The notes: a model not told the origin generated them from the letters alone. DNA of 64,000 nt from Streptomyces sp. NBC_01454 (GCF_036227565.1 NZ_CP109460.1:2232001-2296000); one strand, 5' to 3'. Shown: positions 28,671-37,763, numbered from the stretch's first letter. A program made the numbers and translations.

Positions 28671-29830
28671 GCGGCCTCCTCGTCGAGGTCCGCGCCGGCC
28701 TGGATGTCCTGGGTGGCGTCCAGACCGAAGGTATGGGCGCGGCTCCAGTGCAGCACGATGCCGGCGCCGGGCACGAGGCGGCCGTCGCGCTCGATGTTCT
28801 GCTCGTAGACGGCGAGTTCGCCCAGGCCGGGCACCTCGACGACGTACTGGGTGGAGACCCCGATGAAGCTGGCGTCCTTGATGCGGCCGGGGAGCCGGTT
28901 GTGGTCGGCCGCGATGTCCCCGGCGTCGTCGGCGTGGGTCAGGGCGACCTTCTCGGGCCGTACGCCGGCCAGCACCTTCTCGCCCTTGCGGGCCGAGGCG
29001 CTGCACCGGGCGGCGGGCAGTCGCAGGGTGGTGTCCACGGCCCGCAGGACCAGCTCCTCGCCGCCGGCCTCGACGACCTCGGCCTCGATCAGGTTGGAGG
29101 TGCCCAGGAAGTTGGCGACGAAGGTGGTGCCGGGGTTCTCGTAGAGGTCGGCGGGGGCGCCGAGCTGTTCGACCCGGCCGCCGTTCATCACGGCCACGGT
29201 GTCGGCCATCGTCATGGCCTCCTCCTGGTCGTGGGTGACGTGCACGAAGGTGATGCCGACCTCGGTCTGGATGCGCTTGAGCTCCAGCTGCATCTGGCGG
29301 CGCAGCTTGAGGTCGAGGGCGCCCAGCGGCTCGTCGAGGAGCAGCACCTGCGGGTGGTTGATCAGCGCCCGGGCGACCGCGACCCGCTGCTGCTGGCCGC
29401 CGGAGAGCTGCTGCGGCTTGCGGCGTGCCAGCGGACCGAGCTGGACGAGGTCGAGCATCTCCTCGACCTGCTTCTTGACGGACTTGATGCCGCGGCGGCG
29501 CAGGCCGAAGGCGACGTTCTCGTAGATGTCCAGGTGCGGGAAGAGGGCGTAGTTCTGGAAGACGGTGTTGACCTGGCGCTTGTAGGGCGGCAGGGCGGTG
29601 ACGTCCTGGCCCGACAGCTCGACGGTCCCGGTGGTCGGCTCCTCCAGTCCGGCGATCATGCGCAGGGTGGTCGTCTTGCCGCAGCCCGAGGCGCCCAGCA
29701 GCGCGAAGAAGGAGCCCGCGGGGACGGTGAGGTCGAGCGGATGGACGGCGGTGAAGGAGCCGTAGGTCTTGCTTATCCCTTGGAGGCGGACATCGCCGCC
29801 GCTGCTCTGGGGGGTCGCGGTCTTCGTCAT
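28667..29830 (-). CDS. Spermidine/putrescine-type ABC transporter ATP-binding protein (PotA-like)
   Basis: A 387-residue ABC ATPase. Walker A GASGCGKTT, Q-loop NTVFQNYALFPH, signature LSGGQQQR, Walker B VLLLDEPLGAL and switch His in HVTHDQEEAMTMAD are all intact. The ~140-residue C-terminal part is a TOBE regulatory domain (VRPEKVALT; LGELAVYEQN). Length and order fit PotA. It follows the binding-protein gene by 58 bp and overlaps the PotB-like permease. Confidence 0.94.
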   Translation of the reverse strand: MTKTATPQSSGGDVRLQGISKTYGSFTAVHPLDLTVPAGSFFALLGASGCGKTTTLRMIAGLEEPTTGTVELSGQDVTALPPYKRQVNTVFQNYALFPHLDIYENVAFGLRRRGIKSVKKQVEEMLDLVQLGPLARRKPQQLSGGQQQRVAVARALINHPQVLLLDEPLGALDLKLRRQMQLELKRIQTEVGITFVHVTHDQEEAMTMADTVAVMNGGRVEQLGAPADLYENPGTTFVANFLGTSNLIEAEVVEAGGEELVLRAVDTTLRLPAARCSASARKGEKVLAGVRPEKVALTHADDAGDIAADHNRLPGRIKDASFIGVSTQYVVEVPGLGELAVYEQNIERDGRLVPGAGIVLHWSRAHTFGLDATQDIQAGADLDEEAA

Positions 29831-29888
29831 GTCTGTCGTCCCGTGGGTCGAGGGCGAGGGGGCTCGGGCGGGCCCGGAGGCGGGGTGG

Positions 29889-31136
29889 TCAGGCGCCGGT
29901 GAGATCGGAGAACTTCTGGGCGAACTCCTTGTTCTCCTTGGCGGACAGGGCCCGGAAGGAGTGGGAGCGGGCGGCCATCTCCTTGTCCGGCAGGATCAGC
30001 GGGTTGGCCGCCGCCTTCTTGTCGATCTTGGCGAGTTCCTCGCGTACTCCGTCGACGGGGCAGGCGTAGTTGATGTACGCCGCGAGCCGGGCCGCCGCCT
30101 TCGGCTCGTAGAAGTAGTCGATGAGCCGTTCGGCGTTCTGCTTGTGGCGTGCCTTGTTCGGCACCATGAGGTTGTCGGTGGACACCATGTAGCCGGACGT
30201 GGGGACGGCGTAGGCGATGTCCGGGTTGTCGTTCTGGAGCTGGACGACGTCCCCGGCCCAGGCCACACAGGCGGCGAGGTCGCCCTTGTCCAGGTCGTTG
30301 GTGTAGTCGTTGCCGGTGAAGCGGCGGATCTGCTTGGAGTCGACGCCCTTCTGGAGCCGGGCGAGGGCCGCGTCGTAGTCGTCCGCGGTGACGTCCTCGG
30401 GCCGCTTGCCCATGTCCAGCAGGGTCAGCCCGACGCTGTCGCGCATCTCGGAGAGGAAGCCGACCCGCCCCTTGAGCTGCGGGTCCTCCAGCAGCTGGCT
30501 GATCGAGTCGACCTTCTTCCCGCCGGTGGCCTTCTTGTTGTACGCGATGATCGCCGGGATGCCCTGCCAGACGTAGGAGTGCGCGCGGCCCGGGTCCCAG
30601 GCCGGGTCGCGGTACTGCGCCGAGAGGTTGGCGTAGGCGTGCGGCAGATTGGCCGGGTCCAGCTGCTGGATCCAGCCCAGGGAGATCATCCGGGCGCACA
30701 TCCAGTCGGTGAGCACGATCAGATCGCGGCCGGTGTCCTGGCCGGCCGCCAGCTGCGCCTGGATCTTGCCGAAGAACTCGTCGTTGTCGTTGATGTCCTC
30801 GGTGTAGTTGACGGCGATGCCGGTGCTCCGGGTGAAGCGGTCGAGCGTCGGACGGTGCTTGCCGTCCTTGCTGACGTCCATGTACTCGGTCCAGTTGGAG
30901 AAGTTCAGGCGCTTCTCCGCCGCGGAGTGGTCCTCGCTGCGGCCGGCGTCGGTACGGCCCGCGGGCGGGATCCCGCACGCCGACAGGGCGCCCAGCCCGC
31001 CGACCGCGGCCGCCATGGCGCCGCCGGCGCGCAGCAGGGAGCGCCGGGTCATGGCGAGCCGGCCGTTGGTCATGCTGCGGCGCACGGCGGTGAGTTCGGC
31101 CGGGGACAGGGGTTCGGGCTGCTCGTGATGCTCCAT
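29889..31136 (-). CDS. Tat-exported polyamine-type solute-binding lipoprotein (PotD-like)
   Basis: A 415-residue extracellular binding protein. The N-terminus has a ~28-residue cytoplasmic lead, a twin-arginine motif TRRSLLR, a hydrophobic stretch and a lipobox LSACG, so it is probably exported folded by Tat and lipid-anchored. The mature part is PotD-like: RLNFSNWTEYMD at its start, INDNDEFFGKI, LTDWMCARMISLGW, and FTGNDYTNDLDKGDLAACVAW. Substrate probably putrescine, spermidine or a related amine. Second gene of the dehydrogenase-importer-oxidase operon. Confidence 0.92.
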   Translation of the reverse strand: MEHHEQPEPLSPAELTAVRRSMTNGRLAMTRRSLLRAGGAMAAAVGGLGALSACGIPPAGRTDAGRSEDHSAAEKRLNFSNWTEYMDVSKDGKHRPTLDRFTRSTGIAVNYTEDINDNDEFFGKIQAQLAAGQDTGRDLIVLTDWMCARMISLGWIQQLDPANLPHAYANLSAQYRDPAWDPGRAHSYVWQGIPAIIAYNKKATGGKKVDSISQLLEDPQLKGRVGFLSEMRDSVGLTLLDMGKRPEDVTADDYDAALARLQKGVDSKQIRRFTGNDYTNDLDKGDLAACVAWAGDVVQLQNDNPDIAYAVPTSGYMVSTDNLMVPNKARHKQNAERLIDYFYEPKAAARLAAYINYACPVDGVREELAKIDKKAAANPLILPDKEMAARSHSFRALSAKENKEFAQKFSDLTGA

Positions 31137-31239
31137 GCGCGGTGCCCTTTCAGGGGTGGACCCGGCGCTCGGCCGGTGGTGACGATGCCGCGCGGCGCTG
31201 GCCGCAGGGAGGGCCCGGGGGCCCGGGGGGAGAGATCCC

Positions 31240-32766
31240 TTACGGGCGGTCCCCGAAGACCGTGCGGTGCCAGTCCTTGCGCGCCACCGCGGTGTTGTCG
31301 TACATCACGTGCTTGACCTGGGTGTACTCCTCGAAGGAGTAGGCCGACATGTCCTTGCCGAAGCCGGATGCCTTGGCACCGCCGTGCGGCATCTCGCTGA
31401 TGATCGGGATGTGGTCGTTGACCCAGACACAGCCCGCGTTGATCTCACGGGTGGCGCGGCCGGTGCGGTAGACGTCCCGGCTCCAGGCGGAGGCGGCCAG
31501 CCCGTAGGGGGTGTCGTTGGCCAGTGCGATGCCCTCGTCGTCGCTGTCGAAGGGCAGCACGACCAGCACCGGGCCGAAGAGCTCGGACTGCACGATCTCG
31601 CTGTCCTGCGCGGCACCGGCGACCAGGGTCGGCCGGTAGTACGCGCCCCTGGCCAGCTCCCCGTTCGTGCCGGCGGGGGCCTCGCCGCCGGTGACGACGG
31701 TGGCGTAAGCCCGCGCCCGGTCGACGAAGCCGGCCACCCGGTCGCGCTGGGCGTGCGAGATCAGCGGGCCCAGGTCGGTGGACGGGTCGAAGGGGTCGCC
31801 GATCCGCACGGTCGCCATCAGGTCGGCGACGCCCCTGACGAAGGCGTCGTAGAGGGGGCGCTGGACATAGGCGCGGGTGGCGGCGGTGCAGTCCTGGCCG
31901 GTGTTGATCAGGGCACCGGCGACCGCGCCGTGCACGGCGGCCTCCAGGTCGGCGTCGTCGAAGACGAGGAAGGGGGCCTTGCCGCCGAGTTCGAGATGCA
32001 GCCGCTTGACGGTGCCGGTGGCGATCTCGGCGACCCGCTTGCCGACGGCGGTCGAGCCGGTGAAGGAGGTCATGGCGACGGAGGGGTGGCCCACGAGCCG
32101 CTCACCGGCGTCCCGGCCGGCGCCGGAGACGATGTTGAGCACCCCGTCGGGCAGCCCCGCGCGCTGGGCGGCCTGCGCGAACAGCAGCGAGGTGAAGGGG
32201 GTGATCTCGGCCGGCTTGAGGACGATGGTGTTGCCCGCGGCGATGGCCGGCAGCACCTTCCAGGCGGCCATCTGGAGCGGGTAGTTCCACGGTGCGATGG
32301 AGCCGACGACGCCGATGGGCTCGCGGCGGATCACGGAGGTGTGGTCGGGGCTGTACTCCCCGGCCGCCTTGCCCTCCAGATGGCGGGCGGCGCCCGCGAA
32401 GAACGCGGCGTTGTCGATCGAGCCCGGTACGTCGAACTCCTCGCTGAGCTTGAGCGGCTTTCCGCAGTTCAGCGACTCGGCGCGGGCGAGGTCGCCGGCG
32501 TCCTCGGCGAGCGCGGCGGCGAAGCGGTGCAGGGTGTCGGAGCGCTCGCCGGGCGTGGCACCGCCCCAGTCCGCGAACGCCCGCCGGGCGGCCTCGACGG
32601 CCGCGTCGACCTCCGCCGCACCGGCGAGTTCGTAGGAGTACACCGTCTCGCCCGTCGCCGGGTCCACGACGTCCTGGGTGCGGCCGGAACTGCCGCTCCG
32701 AAGACGTCCCGCGATGAATTGCGCGCCCTCCGCGAACCGCTCGGTGGCATCGAATCGCTGATCCAT
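31240..32766 (-). CDS. Aminobutyraldehyde/betaine-aldehyde dehydrogenase family protein
   Basis: A 508-residue aldehyde dehydrogenase. NAD site: VGSIAPWNYPLQMAAWK and TSFTGSTAVG; general base E259 in LELGGK; catalytic C293 in TGQDCTAATR. The GQDC context is that of the betaine/4-aminobutyraldehyde group. With the PotABCD-like importer and amine oxidase behind it, 4-aminobutyraldehyde to GABA is the likely reaction, feeding gabT. ATG 32766 has GGAGGAG 8 nt upstream; the open frame upstream of it is not coding. First gene of a six-gene leftward operon ending at 25439. Confidence 0.92.
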   Translation of the reverse strand: MDQRFDATERFAEGAQFIAGRLRSGSSGRTQDVVDPATGETVYSYELAGAAEVDAAVEAARRAFADWGGATPGERSDTLHRFAAALAEDAGDLARAESLNCGKPLKLSEEFDVPGSIDNAAFFAGAARHLEGKAAGEYSPDHTSVIRREPIGVVGSIAPWNYPLQMAAWKVLPAIAAGNTIVLKPAEITPFTSLLFAQAAQRAGLPDGVLNIVSGAGRDAGERLVGHPSVAMTSFTGSTAVGKRVAEIATGTVKRLHLELGGKAPFLVFDDADLEAAVHGAVAGALINTGQDCTAATRAYVQRPLYDAFVRGVADLMATVRIGDPFDPSTDLGPLISHAQRDRVAGFVDRARAYATVVTGGEAPAGTNGELARGAYYRPTLVAGAAQDSEIVQSELFGPVLVVLPFDSDDEGIALANDTPYGLAASAWSRDVYRTGRATREINAGCVWVNDHIPIISEMPHGGAKASGFGKDMSAYSFEEYTQVKHVMYDNTAVARKDWHRTVFGDRP

Positions 32767-32864
32767 GGTGCTCTCCTCCGCCGGGCGCCGGGGCCGCTCA
32801 GCGGCACTGCCTGGCGTAGCTATTTCCGGAATCGATGGCCGATCCTGACAGAGGAACGCAGGCT

Positions 32865-32887
32865 CAACAAGTGATTCCGTTGTTGCC
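32865..32887. promoter_or_regulatory. Candidate Lrp-type operator between dehydrogenase operon and NADAR gene
   Basis: CAACAA (32865-32870) and TTGTTG (32880-32885) form an inverted repeat around GTGATTCCG. The 13-bp core TGATTCCGTTGTT (32872-32884) recurs exactly, on the other strand, upstream of the second dehydrogenase and the Lrp gene (37688-37700). It sits about 105 bp upstream of the dehydrogenase start and 80 bp upstream of the NADAR gene. Confidence 0.55.
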
Positions 32888-32967
32888 TTTTGGTTACACG
32901 ACGAATTCTGTTCTTTACCCGGCAGCGGCCCCGACACGTTGTCGGTGCCCGCTGACAGAATCCCGGC

Positions 32968-33591
32968 ATGCTGCACGACCACACGGGGATCACCACGGGG
33001 GAAGCGGCCGGGCGCGCCGCGGACGGGCCGCGCTCGGCCGACGAACTGCGCCGGACGGTGGCCGCGGGGAAGCGTGCGAGGTACCTCTTTTTCTGGGGAC
33101 ACGGCCCGCGGCGCGACGGCAGCCTCGGCGCGAGCTGTTTCAGCCAGTGGTGGCCCTCCCCCTTCACCGTCGACGGGGTCCGCTACGCCACCGCGGAGCA
33201 CTGGATGATGGCCGGCAAGGCCCGGCTGTTCGGCGATGCGCAGGCCGAGCGGCGTGCGCGCGCGGCGCACCACCCCCAGCAGGCCAAGGCCGCCGGGCGT
33301 TCGGTCGCCGGCTTCGACGAGGAGATCTGGCAGCGCCACCGCTTCGCCCTGGTCACCGAGGGCAGCGTGCACAAGTTCGGGCAGGACGCCGCCCTGCGCG
33401 CGTACCTGCTGAACACCGGGTCCCGGGTGCTGGTCGAGGCCAGTCCGGTGGACCGGATATGGGGCATCGGCCTGGCCGCCGACGACGAGCGGGCCGCCGA
33501 CCCGGCGCGCTGGCAGGGCCTGAATCTGCTGGGCTTCGCGCTGATGGCGGCCCGGCAGCGGCTGCGGGACGAGGCGGACGGGCCGTCCTGA
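32968..33591 (+). CDS. NADAR family (YbiA-like, DUF1768) protein
   Basis: A 207-residue protein of the NADAR family, whose members act on ADP-ribose derivatives, riboflavin-pathway intermediates or ADP-ribosylated bases. Family marks: FFWGHGP, LGASCFSQWWPSPFTVDG, YATAEHWMMAGKARLF (the EHWMM helix is the core motif), DEEIWQRHRFALV, and WGIGLAADD followed by WQGLNLLGFALM. The first ~40 residues are extra. ATG 32968. It is divergent from the dehydrogenase operon and 115 bp before the adenosine deaminase gene; the pair may be one transcript. Substrate unknown. Confidence 0.88.
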   Translation: MLHDHTGITTGEAAGRAADGPRSADELRRTVAAGKRARYLFFWGHGPRRDGSLGASCFSQWWPSPFTVDGVRYATAEHWMMAGKARLFGDAQAERRARAAHHPQQAKAAGRSVAGFDEEIWQRHRFALVTEGSVHKFGQDAALRAYLLNTGSRVLVEASPVDRIWGIGLAADDERAADPARWQGLNLLGFALMAARQRLRDEADGPS

Positions 33592-33706
33592 CACCGGCGC
33601 TCCCGCGGTCCGGTGCGCAGACCCCGGCGCCATGCCAGGTGCGTCCCGCATAGCATGGCCGGGCCGTTCGGCGCACCGCGGCACACCCTTTGACCAGGAG
33701 GAACCG

Positions 33707-34729
33707 TTGTCCGATCTCGATGCCTTCATCACGGGCCTGCCCAAGGCGGAGTTGCACGTCCACCACGTCGGATCGGCGTCCCCGCGGATCGTCTCCGAGC
33801 TGGCGGCCCGCCACCCCGACTCCGCCGTCCCCACCGACCCGGACGCCCTGGCCGACTACTTCACCTTCCGCGACTTCGCGCACTTCATCGAGGTCTATCT
33901 CTCCGTCGTGGACCTGATCCGCGATGCCGAGGACGTCCGGCTGCTGACGTACGAGGTCGCCCGGGACATGGCCCGGCAGCAGATCCGCTACGCCGAGCTG
34001 ACCGTCACGCCCTTCAGCTCGACCAGCCGCGGCATCCCCGACGCCGCGTTCGTCGAGGCGATCGAGGACGCCCGCAAGACGGCCGAGTCGGAGCTGGGCG
34101 TGGTGCTGCGCTGGTGCTTCGACATCCCCGGCGAGGCGGGCCTGGCGGCCGCCGAGGAGACCACCCGGATCGCCTGTGACCTGCAGCCCGAGGGCCTGGT
34201 CTCGTTCGGCCTCGGCGGCCCGGAGATCGGGGTGTCGCGCCCGCAGTTCAAGCCGTACTTCGACCGTGCCCTGGCGGTCGGACTGCACTCCGTGCCGCAC
34301 GCCGGCGAGACCACCGGCCCCGGCACGATCTGGGACGCGCTGCGCGAGCTGCGCGCCGAGCGCATCGGCCACGGCACCAGCGCCCCCCAGGACCCCGCGC
34401 TGCTGGCCCATCTCGCCGAGCACCGCATCCCGCTGGAGGTCTGCCCCACCTCCAACATCGCCACCCGCGCGGTGCGCACCCTGGACGAGCACCCGCTCAA
34501 GGAGATGGTCGACGCGGGCGTGCCGGTCACCATCAACAGCGACGACCCCCCGATGTTCGGCACGGACCTCAACACCGAATACGGCGTCGCCGCCCGGCTG
34601 CTGGGGCTGGACGCCACCGGCGTCGCGGGCCTGGCCAAGAACGCCGTCGAGGCCTCCTTCATGGACACCACCGCCAAGGCCCGCCTGTCGGCCGAGATCG
34701 ACGCGTACACGACGTCCTGGCACGCCTGA
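33707..34729 (+). CDS. Adenosine deaminase family protein
   Basis: A 340-residue metal-dependent deaminase of the adenosine deaminase family. Zinc ligands are H17 and H19 (ELHVHH), H198 in PHAGE, and D279 in NSDDPPM; E201 of HAGE is the proton donor and GHG (ERIGHGT) and CPTSN are conserved. I chose TTG 33707 because AGGAGGA sits 4-10 nt before it and the product then starts SDLDAFITGLPKAEL. The usual HxHLEGS reads HVHHVGS here, so substrate preference (adenosine, adenine or a modified form) is open. Rightward, behind the NADAR gene. Confidence 0.9.
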   Translation: MSDLDAFITGLPKAELHVHHVGSASPRIVSELAARHPDSAVPTDPDALADYFTFRDFAHFIEVYLSVVDLIRDAEDVRLLTYEVARDMARQQIRYAELTVTPFSSTSRGIPDAAFVEAIEDARKTAESELGVVLRWCFDIPGEAGLAAAEETTRIACDLQPEGLVSFGLGGPEIGVSRPQFKPYFDRALAVGLHSVPHAGETTGPGTIWDALRELRAERIGHGTSAPQDPALLAHLAEHRIPLEVCPTSNIATRAVRTLDEHPLKEMVDAGVPVTINSDDPPMFGTDLNTEYGVAARLLGLDATGVAGLAKNAVEASFMDTTAKARLSAEIDAYTTSWHA

Positions 34730-34760
34730 GCCAGGCCGGCGACGTCCCGCCCGGCCGCCG

Positions 34761-34793
34761 CGTCCCGCGGGCGCACCCGAGGCCGGCGGGACG
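34761..34793. terminator. Hairpin between adenosine deaminase and second binding protein
   Basis: CGTCCCGC (34761-34768) and GCGGGACG (34786-34793) form an 8-bp stem with a 17-nt loop between convergent stops at 34729 and 34833. Confidence 0.55.
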
Positions 34794-34832
34794 CCCCGGG
34801 CGGGGCCCCGGTGTCCCCTGCCACGAGGCCCC

Positions 34833-36014
34833 CTACAAGCCCACGATCCCGTTCCACTCCTTGGCGAACCGGGTCCGCTCGGTGGAGGTGATGTCGCGGG
34901 CGATGGCCAGCCGCTTGCGCATCGCGTCGTCGGGGAAGATCAGCGGATCCTCGGCGAGGGCGGCGCGTTCCTTGTCCTTGGAGGACGCGAGGACCTCGCG
35001 CGCGGCCGGCACGGGGCAGACGTAGTTGACCCAGGCGGCCAGCTCCGCGGCCACCGCCGGCTCGTAGTAGTAGTCGATCAGCCGCTCGGCGGAGCGCTTG
35101 TGTGCCGCGAGGTTGGGGATCAGCATGCTCTCCGCCCAGAGTTCGGCGCCCTCCTGCGGCACCACGAACTCGATGTCCGGGTTGTCGGCCCGCAGCTGGA
35201 TCACATCGCCCGAGTACGCCTGGGCGGCGAGCACATCGCCGGAGGCGAGGTCCTTGATGTAGTCGTTGCCGGTGAACCGCCGGATGTGGCCGCGGCGCAC
35301 CAGGCCGCGCACCCGGTCGGTCATCCGGTGGAAGTCACCGGCCGTCCAGCGGGTGATGTCCACACCGTCGCCCTGCATCAGCATCGCGAACGATTCATCG
35401 AGCCCGGACAGCAGCGTGACCCGGCCGCGCAGATCGTCCTTCCACAGATCCGAGGTGTGCCTGATCTCCCGGCCGAGCTTGCGGCGGTTGTAGGCGATGC
35501 CGGTGATCCCGGACTGCCAGGGCACGGAGTGCCGGCGGCCGGGGTCGAAGTGCGGGGTGCGCAGCAGCGGATCGAGGTGCTCGGCCACCTGCGGCTGAGC
35601 GGCGCGGTCCATCTCCTGCACCCATCCCAGCCGGACGAGGCGGGCGCACATCCAGTCGCTCATGACGATCAGGTCGCGGCCGGTGCTCTGGTGGTTCATC
35701 AGCGCCGGGCCGATCTTGCCGAAGAACTCGTCGTTGTCGTTGATCTCCTCGGTGTACGTCACGGAGATCCCGGTGCGCCGCCGGAACGTGTCCAGGGTGG
35801 GCCGGCGCTGCTTGTCGTGGTCGTCGACGTCGATGTACAGCGGCCAGTTCGCGAAGACCAGCCGGCGATCCCGCGCCGAACGGTCCGGGCCGGTGCGGTC
35901 CGCCGCCTCGACGTACGCGGGCGGCACCCCGCATCCGGTCACGGCGGCCAGCGCCCCGGTCATCCCGATTCCGCCCACACCCCGGAGCAGCGCACGCCGC
36001 GAAAGATCAGCCAT
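34833..36014 (-). CDS. Second PotD-like Tat lipoprotein, no transporter beside it
   Basis: A 393-residue binding protein clearly paralogous to the one at 29889-31136: INDNDEFFGKI, MSDWMCARLVRLGWVQ and FTGNDYIKDLASGDVLAAQ are nearly shared. The signal has a twin arginine (SRRALLRG) and lipobox VTGC. ATG 36014 (MADLSRRALL) fits the signal better than 36029. It has no permease or ATPase next to it, so it may feed the importer encoded at 26875-29830 or serve as a sensor. It lies 133 bp downstream of a dehydrogenase gene, the same order as its paralogue. Confidence 0.88.
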   Translation of the reverse strand: MADLSRRALLRGVGGIGMTGALAAVTGCGVPPAYVEAADRTGPDRSARDRRLVFANWPLYIDVDDHDKQRRPTLDTFRRRTGISVTYTEEINDNDEFFGKIGPALMNHQSTGRDLIVMSDWMCARLVRLGWVQEMDRAAQPQVAEHLDPLLRTPHFDPGRRHSVPWQSGITGIAYNRRKLGREIRHTSDLWKDDLRGRVTLLSGLDESFAMLMQGDGVDITRWTAGDFHRMTDRVRGLVRRGHIRRFTGNDYIKDLASGDVLAAQAYSGDVIQLRADNPDIEFVVPQEGAELWAESMLIPNLAAHKRSAERLIDYYYEPAVAAELAAWVNYVCPVPAAREVLASSKDKERAALAEDPLIFPDDAMRKRLAIARDITSTERTRFAKEWNGIVGL

Positions 36015-36147
36015 GGCGAGCACTCTCACGCGTCGCGGGCGGAGGCGGCAAGGGACAGAGCGTCCACTGCCGGGCCTCCGCCCGCGACGGTGTGTCGAGC
36101 GTTCCGGGCCGTCCGACGGCGCGAACCCCCCGGATCCGCCCGGCGGT

Positions 36148-37602
36148 TCAGCCGTCCAGCGAGGTCATCACGTGCTTGATGCGGGTGTAGTCGTCGAAGC
36201 CGTAGGACGAAAGGTCCTTGCCGTAACCGGACTTCTTGAATCCGCCGTGCGGCATCTCGGCGACCAGCGGGATGTGGGTGTTGATCCACACGCAGCCGAA
36301 GTCGAGGGTCTTGGACATCCGCATGGCGCGGGCGTGGTCCTTGGTCCACACCGAGGACGCCAGCGCGTACTCGACGCCGTTGGCCCACTGGACCGCCTGC
36401 TTCTCGTCGGAGAAGGACTGGACGGTGATGACCGGGCCGAAGACCTCCTGCTGGACGATCTCGTCGTCCTGCTTGAGGCCCGAGACGACGGTCGGGGCGA
36501 AGAAGTAGCCCTTGTCGCCGACCTGTTCGCCGCCCGCCTCGATCTTCGCGTGCGCGGGCAGCCGCGCGATGAAGCCCTTGACCTGCTGCAGCTGGTTGGC
36601 GTTGTTCAGCGGGCCGTAGAGCACGTCCTCGTCGTCGACCGCGCCGGTCTTGGTCTCCGAGGCGGCCTTGGCCAGCGCGGCGACGAACTCGTCGTGGATG
36701 GACTCGTGGACCAGCACCCGGGTCGCGGCCGTACAGTCCTGGCCGGCGTTGAAGTAACCGGCGACGGAGATGTCCTCGACGGCCTTGGCGATGTCGGTGT
36801 CCTCGAAGACGACGACCGGCGCCTTGCCGCCCAGCTCCAGGTGGACGCGCTTGAGGTCCTTGGAGGCGGACTCGGCGACCTGCATACCGGCGCGCACCGA
36901 GCCGGTGATCGAGGCCATCGCCGGGACCTTGTGCTCGACCATCAGCCGGCCGGTCTCGCGGTCACCGCACAGGACGTTGAACACGCCGCGGGAGTGGCCG
37001 AGTTCGTCCAGCACGCCGCCGATGATGTCGGCGATCAGCACCGTCGAGGCGGGGGTGGTGTCGGACGGCTTGATGACGACGGTGTTGCCCGCGGCCAGCG
37101 CCGGGGCGAACTTCCACACGGCCATCATCATCGGGTAGTTCCACGGCGCCACCTGGGCGCAGACGCCGACCGGCTCGCGGCGGATGATGGAGGTGAAGCC
37201 CGCCATGTACTCGCCGGACGCGCGGCCTTCCAGCATCCGGGCGGCACCCGCGAAGAAGCGGATCTGGTCCACCATCGGCGGGATTTCCTCGGAGCGGACG
37301 AGCGCGATCGGCTTGCCGCAGTTCTCGGACTCGGCGGCGATCAGCTCCTCGGCGCGCTCCTCGAAGCGGTCGGCGATCTTGAGCAGGACCTTCTGGCGCT
37401 CGGCGGGAATCAGATCGCGCCACGCGGGGAAGGCGGCCTCGGCGGCGGCCATCGCCGCGTCCACGTCGGCGGCGCCCGAGAGCGGGGCGGTGGCGTACGC
37501 CTCGCCCGTCGCGGGGTTGACCACCTCCGTGGTCCGCCCGTCGGCGGCGTCCCGGAACTCCCCGTCGATGTAGTTGCGCAGACGACGCAGTGCGGTGGTC
37601 AC
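36148..37602 (-). CDS. Gamma-aminobutyraldehyde dehydrogenase family protein
   Basis: A 484-residue aldehyde dehydrogenase, closest in look to PatD/YdcW. NAD site: CAQVAPWNYPMMMAVWK and ASITGSVRAG; general base E256 in LELGGK; catalytic C290 in AGQDCTAATR. It probably oxidises 4-aminobutyraldehyde or a homologue. GTG/ATG at 37602 opens MTTALRRLRNYIDGEF. The upstream 160 bp separate it from the divergent Lrp gene and contain the 13-bp core shared with the other dehydrogenase promoter, so control by the Lrp protein is likely. Confidence 0.92.
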   Translation of the reverse strand: MTTALRRLRNYIDGEFRDAADGRTTEVVNPATGEAYATAPLSGAADVDAAMAAAEAAFPAWRDLIPAERQKVLLKIADRFEERAEELIAAESENCGKPIALVRSEEIPPMVDQIRFFAGAARMLEGRASGEYMAGFTSIIRREPVGVCAQVAPWNYPMMMAVWKFAPALAAGNTVVIKPSDTTPASTVLIADIIGGVLDELGHSRGVFNVLCGDRETGRLMVEHKVPAMASITGSVRAGMQVAESASKDLKRVHLELGGKAPVVVFEDTDIAKAVEDISVAGYFNAGQDCTAATRVLVHESIHDEFVAALAKAASETKTGAVDDEDVLYGPLNNANQLQQVKGFIARLPAHAKIEAGGEQVGDKGYFFAPTVVSGLKQDDEIVQQEVFGPVITVQSFSDEKQAVQWANGVEYALASSVWTKDHARAMRMSKTLDFGCVWINTHIPLVAEMPHGGFKKSGYGKDLSSYGFDDYTRIKHVMTSLDG

Positions 37603-37687
37603 TGTGCGCCCCCTTCAGTCAGATATCCGGTGATGTGGCTCCAGCCTAGCCATGGAACCCACGTTTTCGACACACCCGCCACTCAGG

Positions 37688-37700
37688 AACAACGGAATCA
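37688..37700. promoter_or_regulatory. Candidate Lrp operator in the dehydrogenase/Lrp divergent region
   Basis: AACAACGGAATCA is the exact reverse complement of the core at 32872-32884. It lies 86 bp upstream of the dehydrogenase start (37602) and 64 bp upstream of the Lrp start (37764). Lrp/AsnC genes are typically autoregulated from such divergent regions. Confidence 0.55.
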
Positions 37701-37763
37701 GTGCAATTTCGATCGCGAAACGACTAATTTCATCGGTTCAGGGTTGCAAGACAGACGAGGCTC

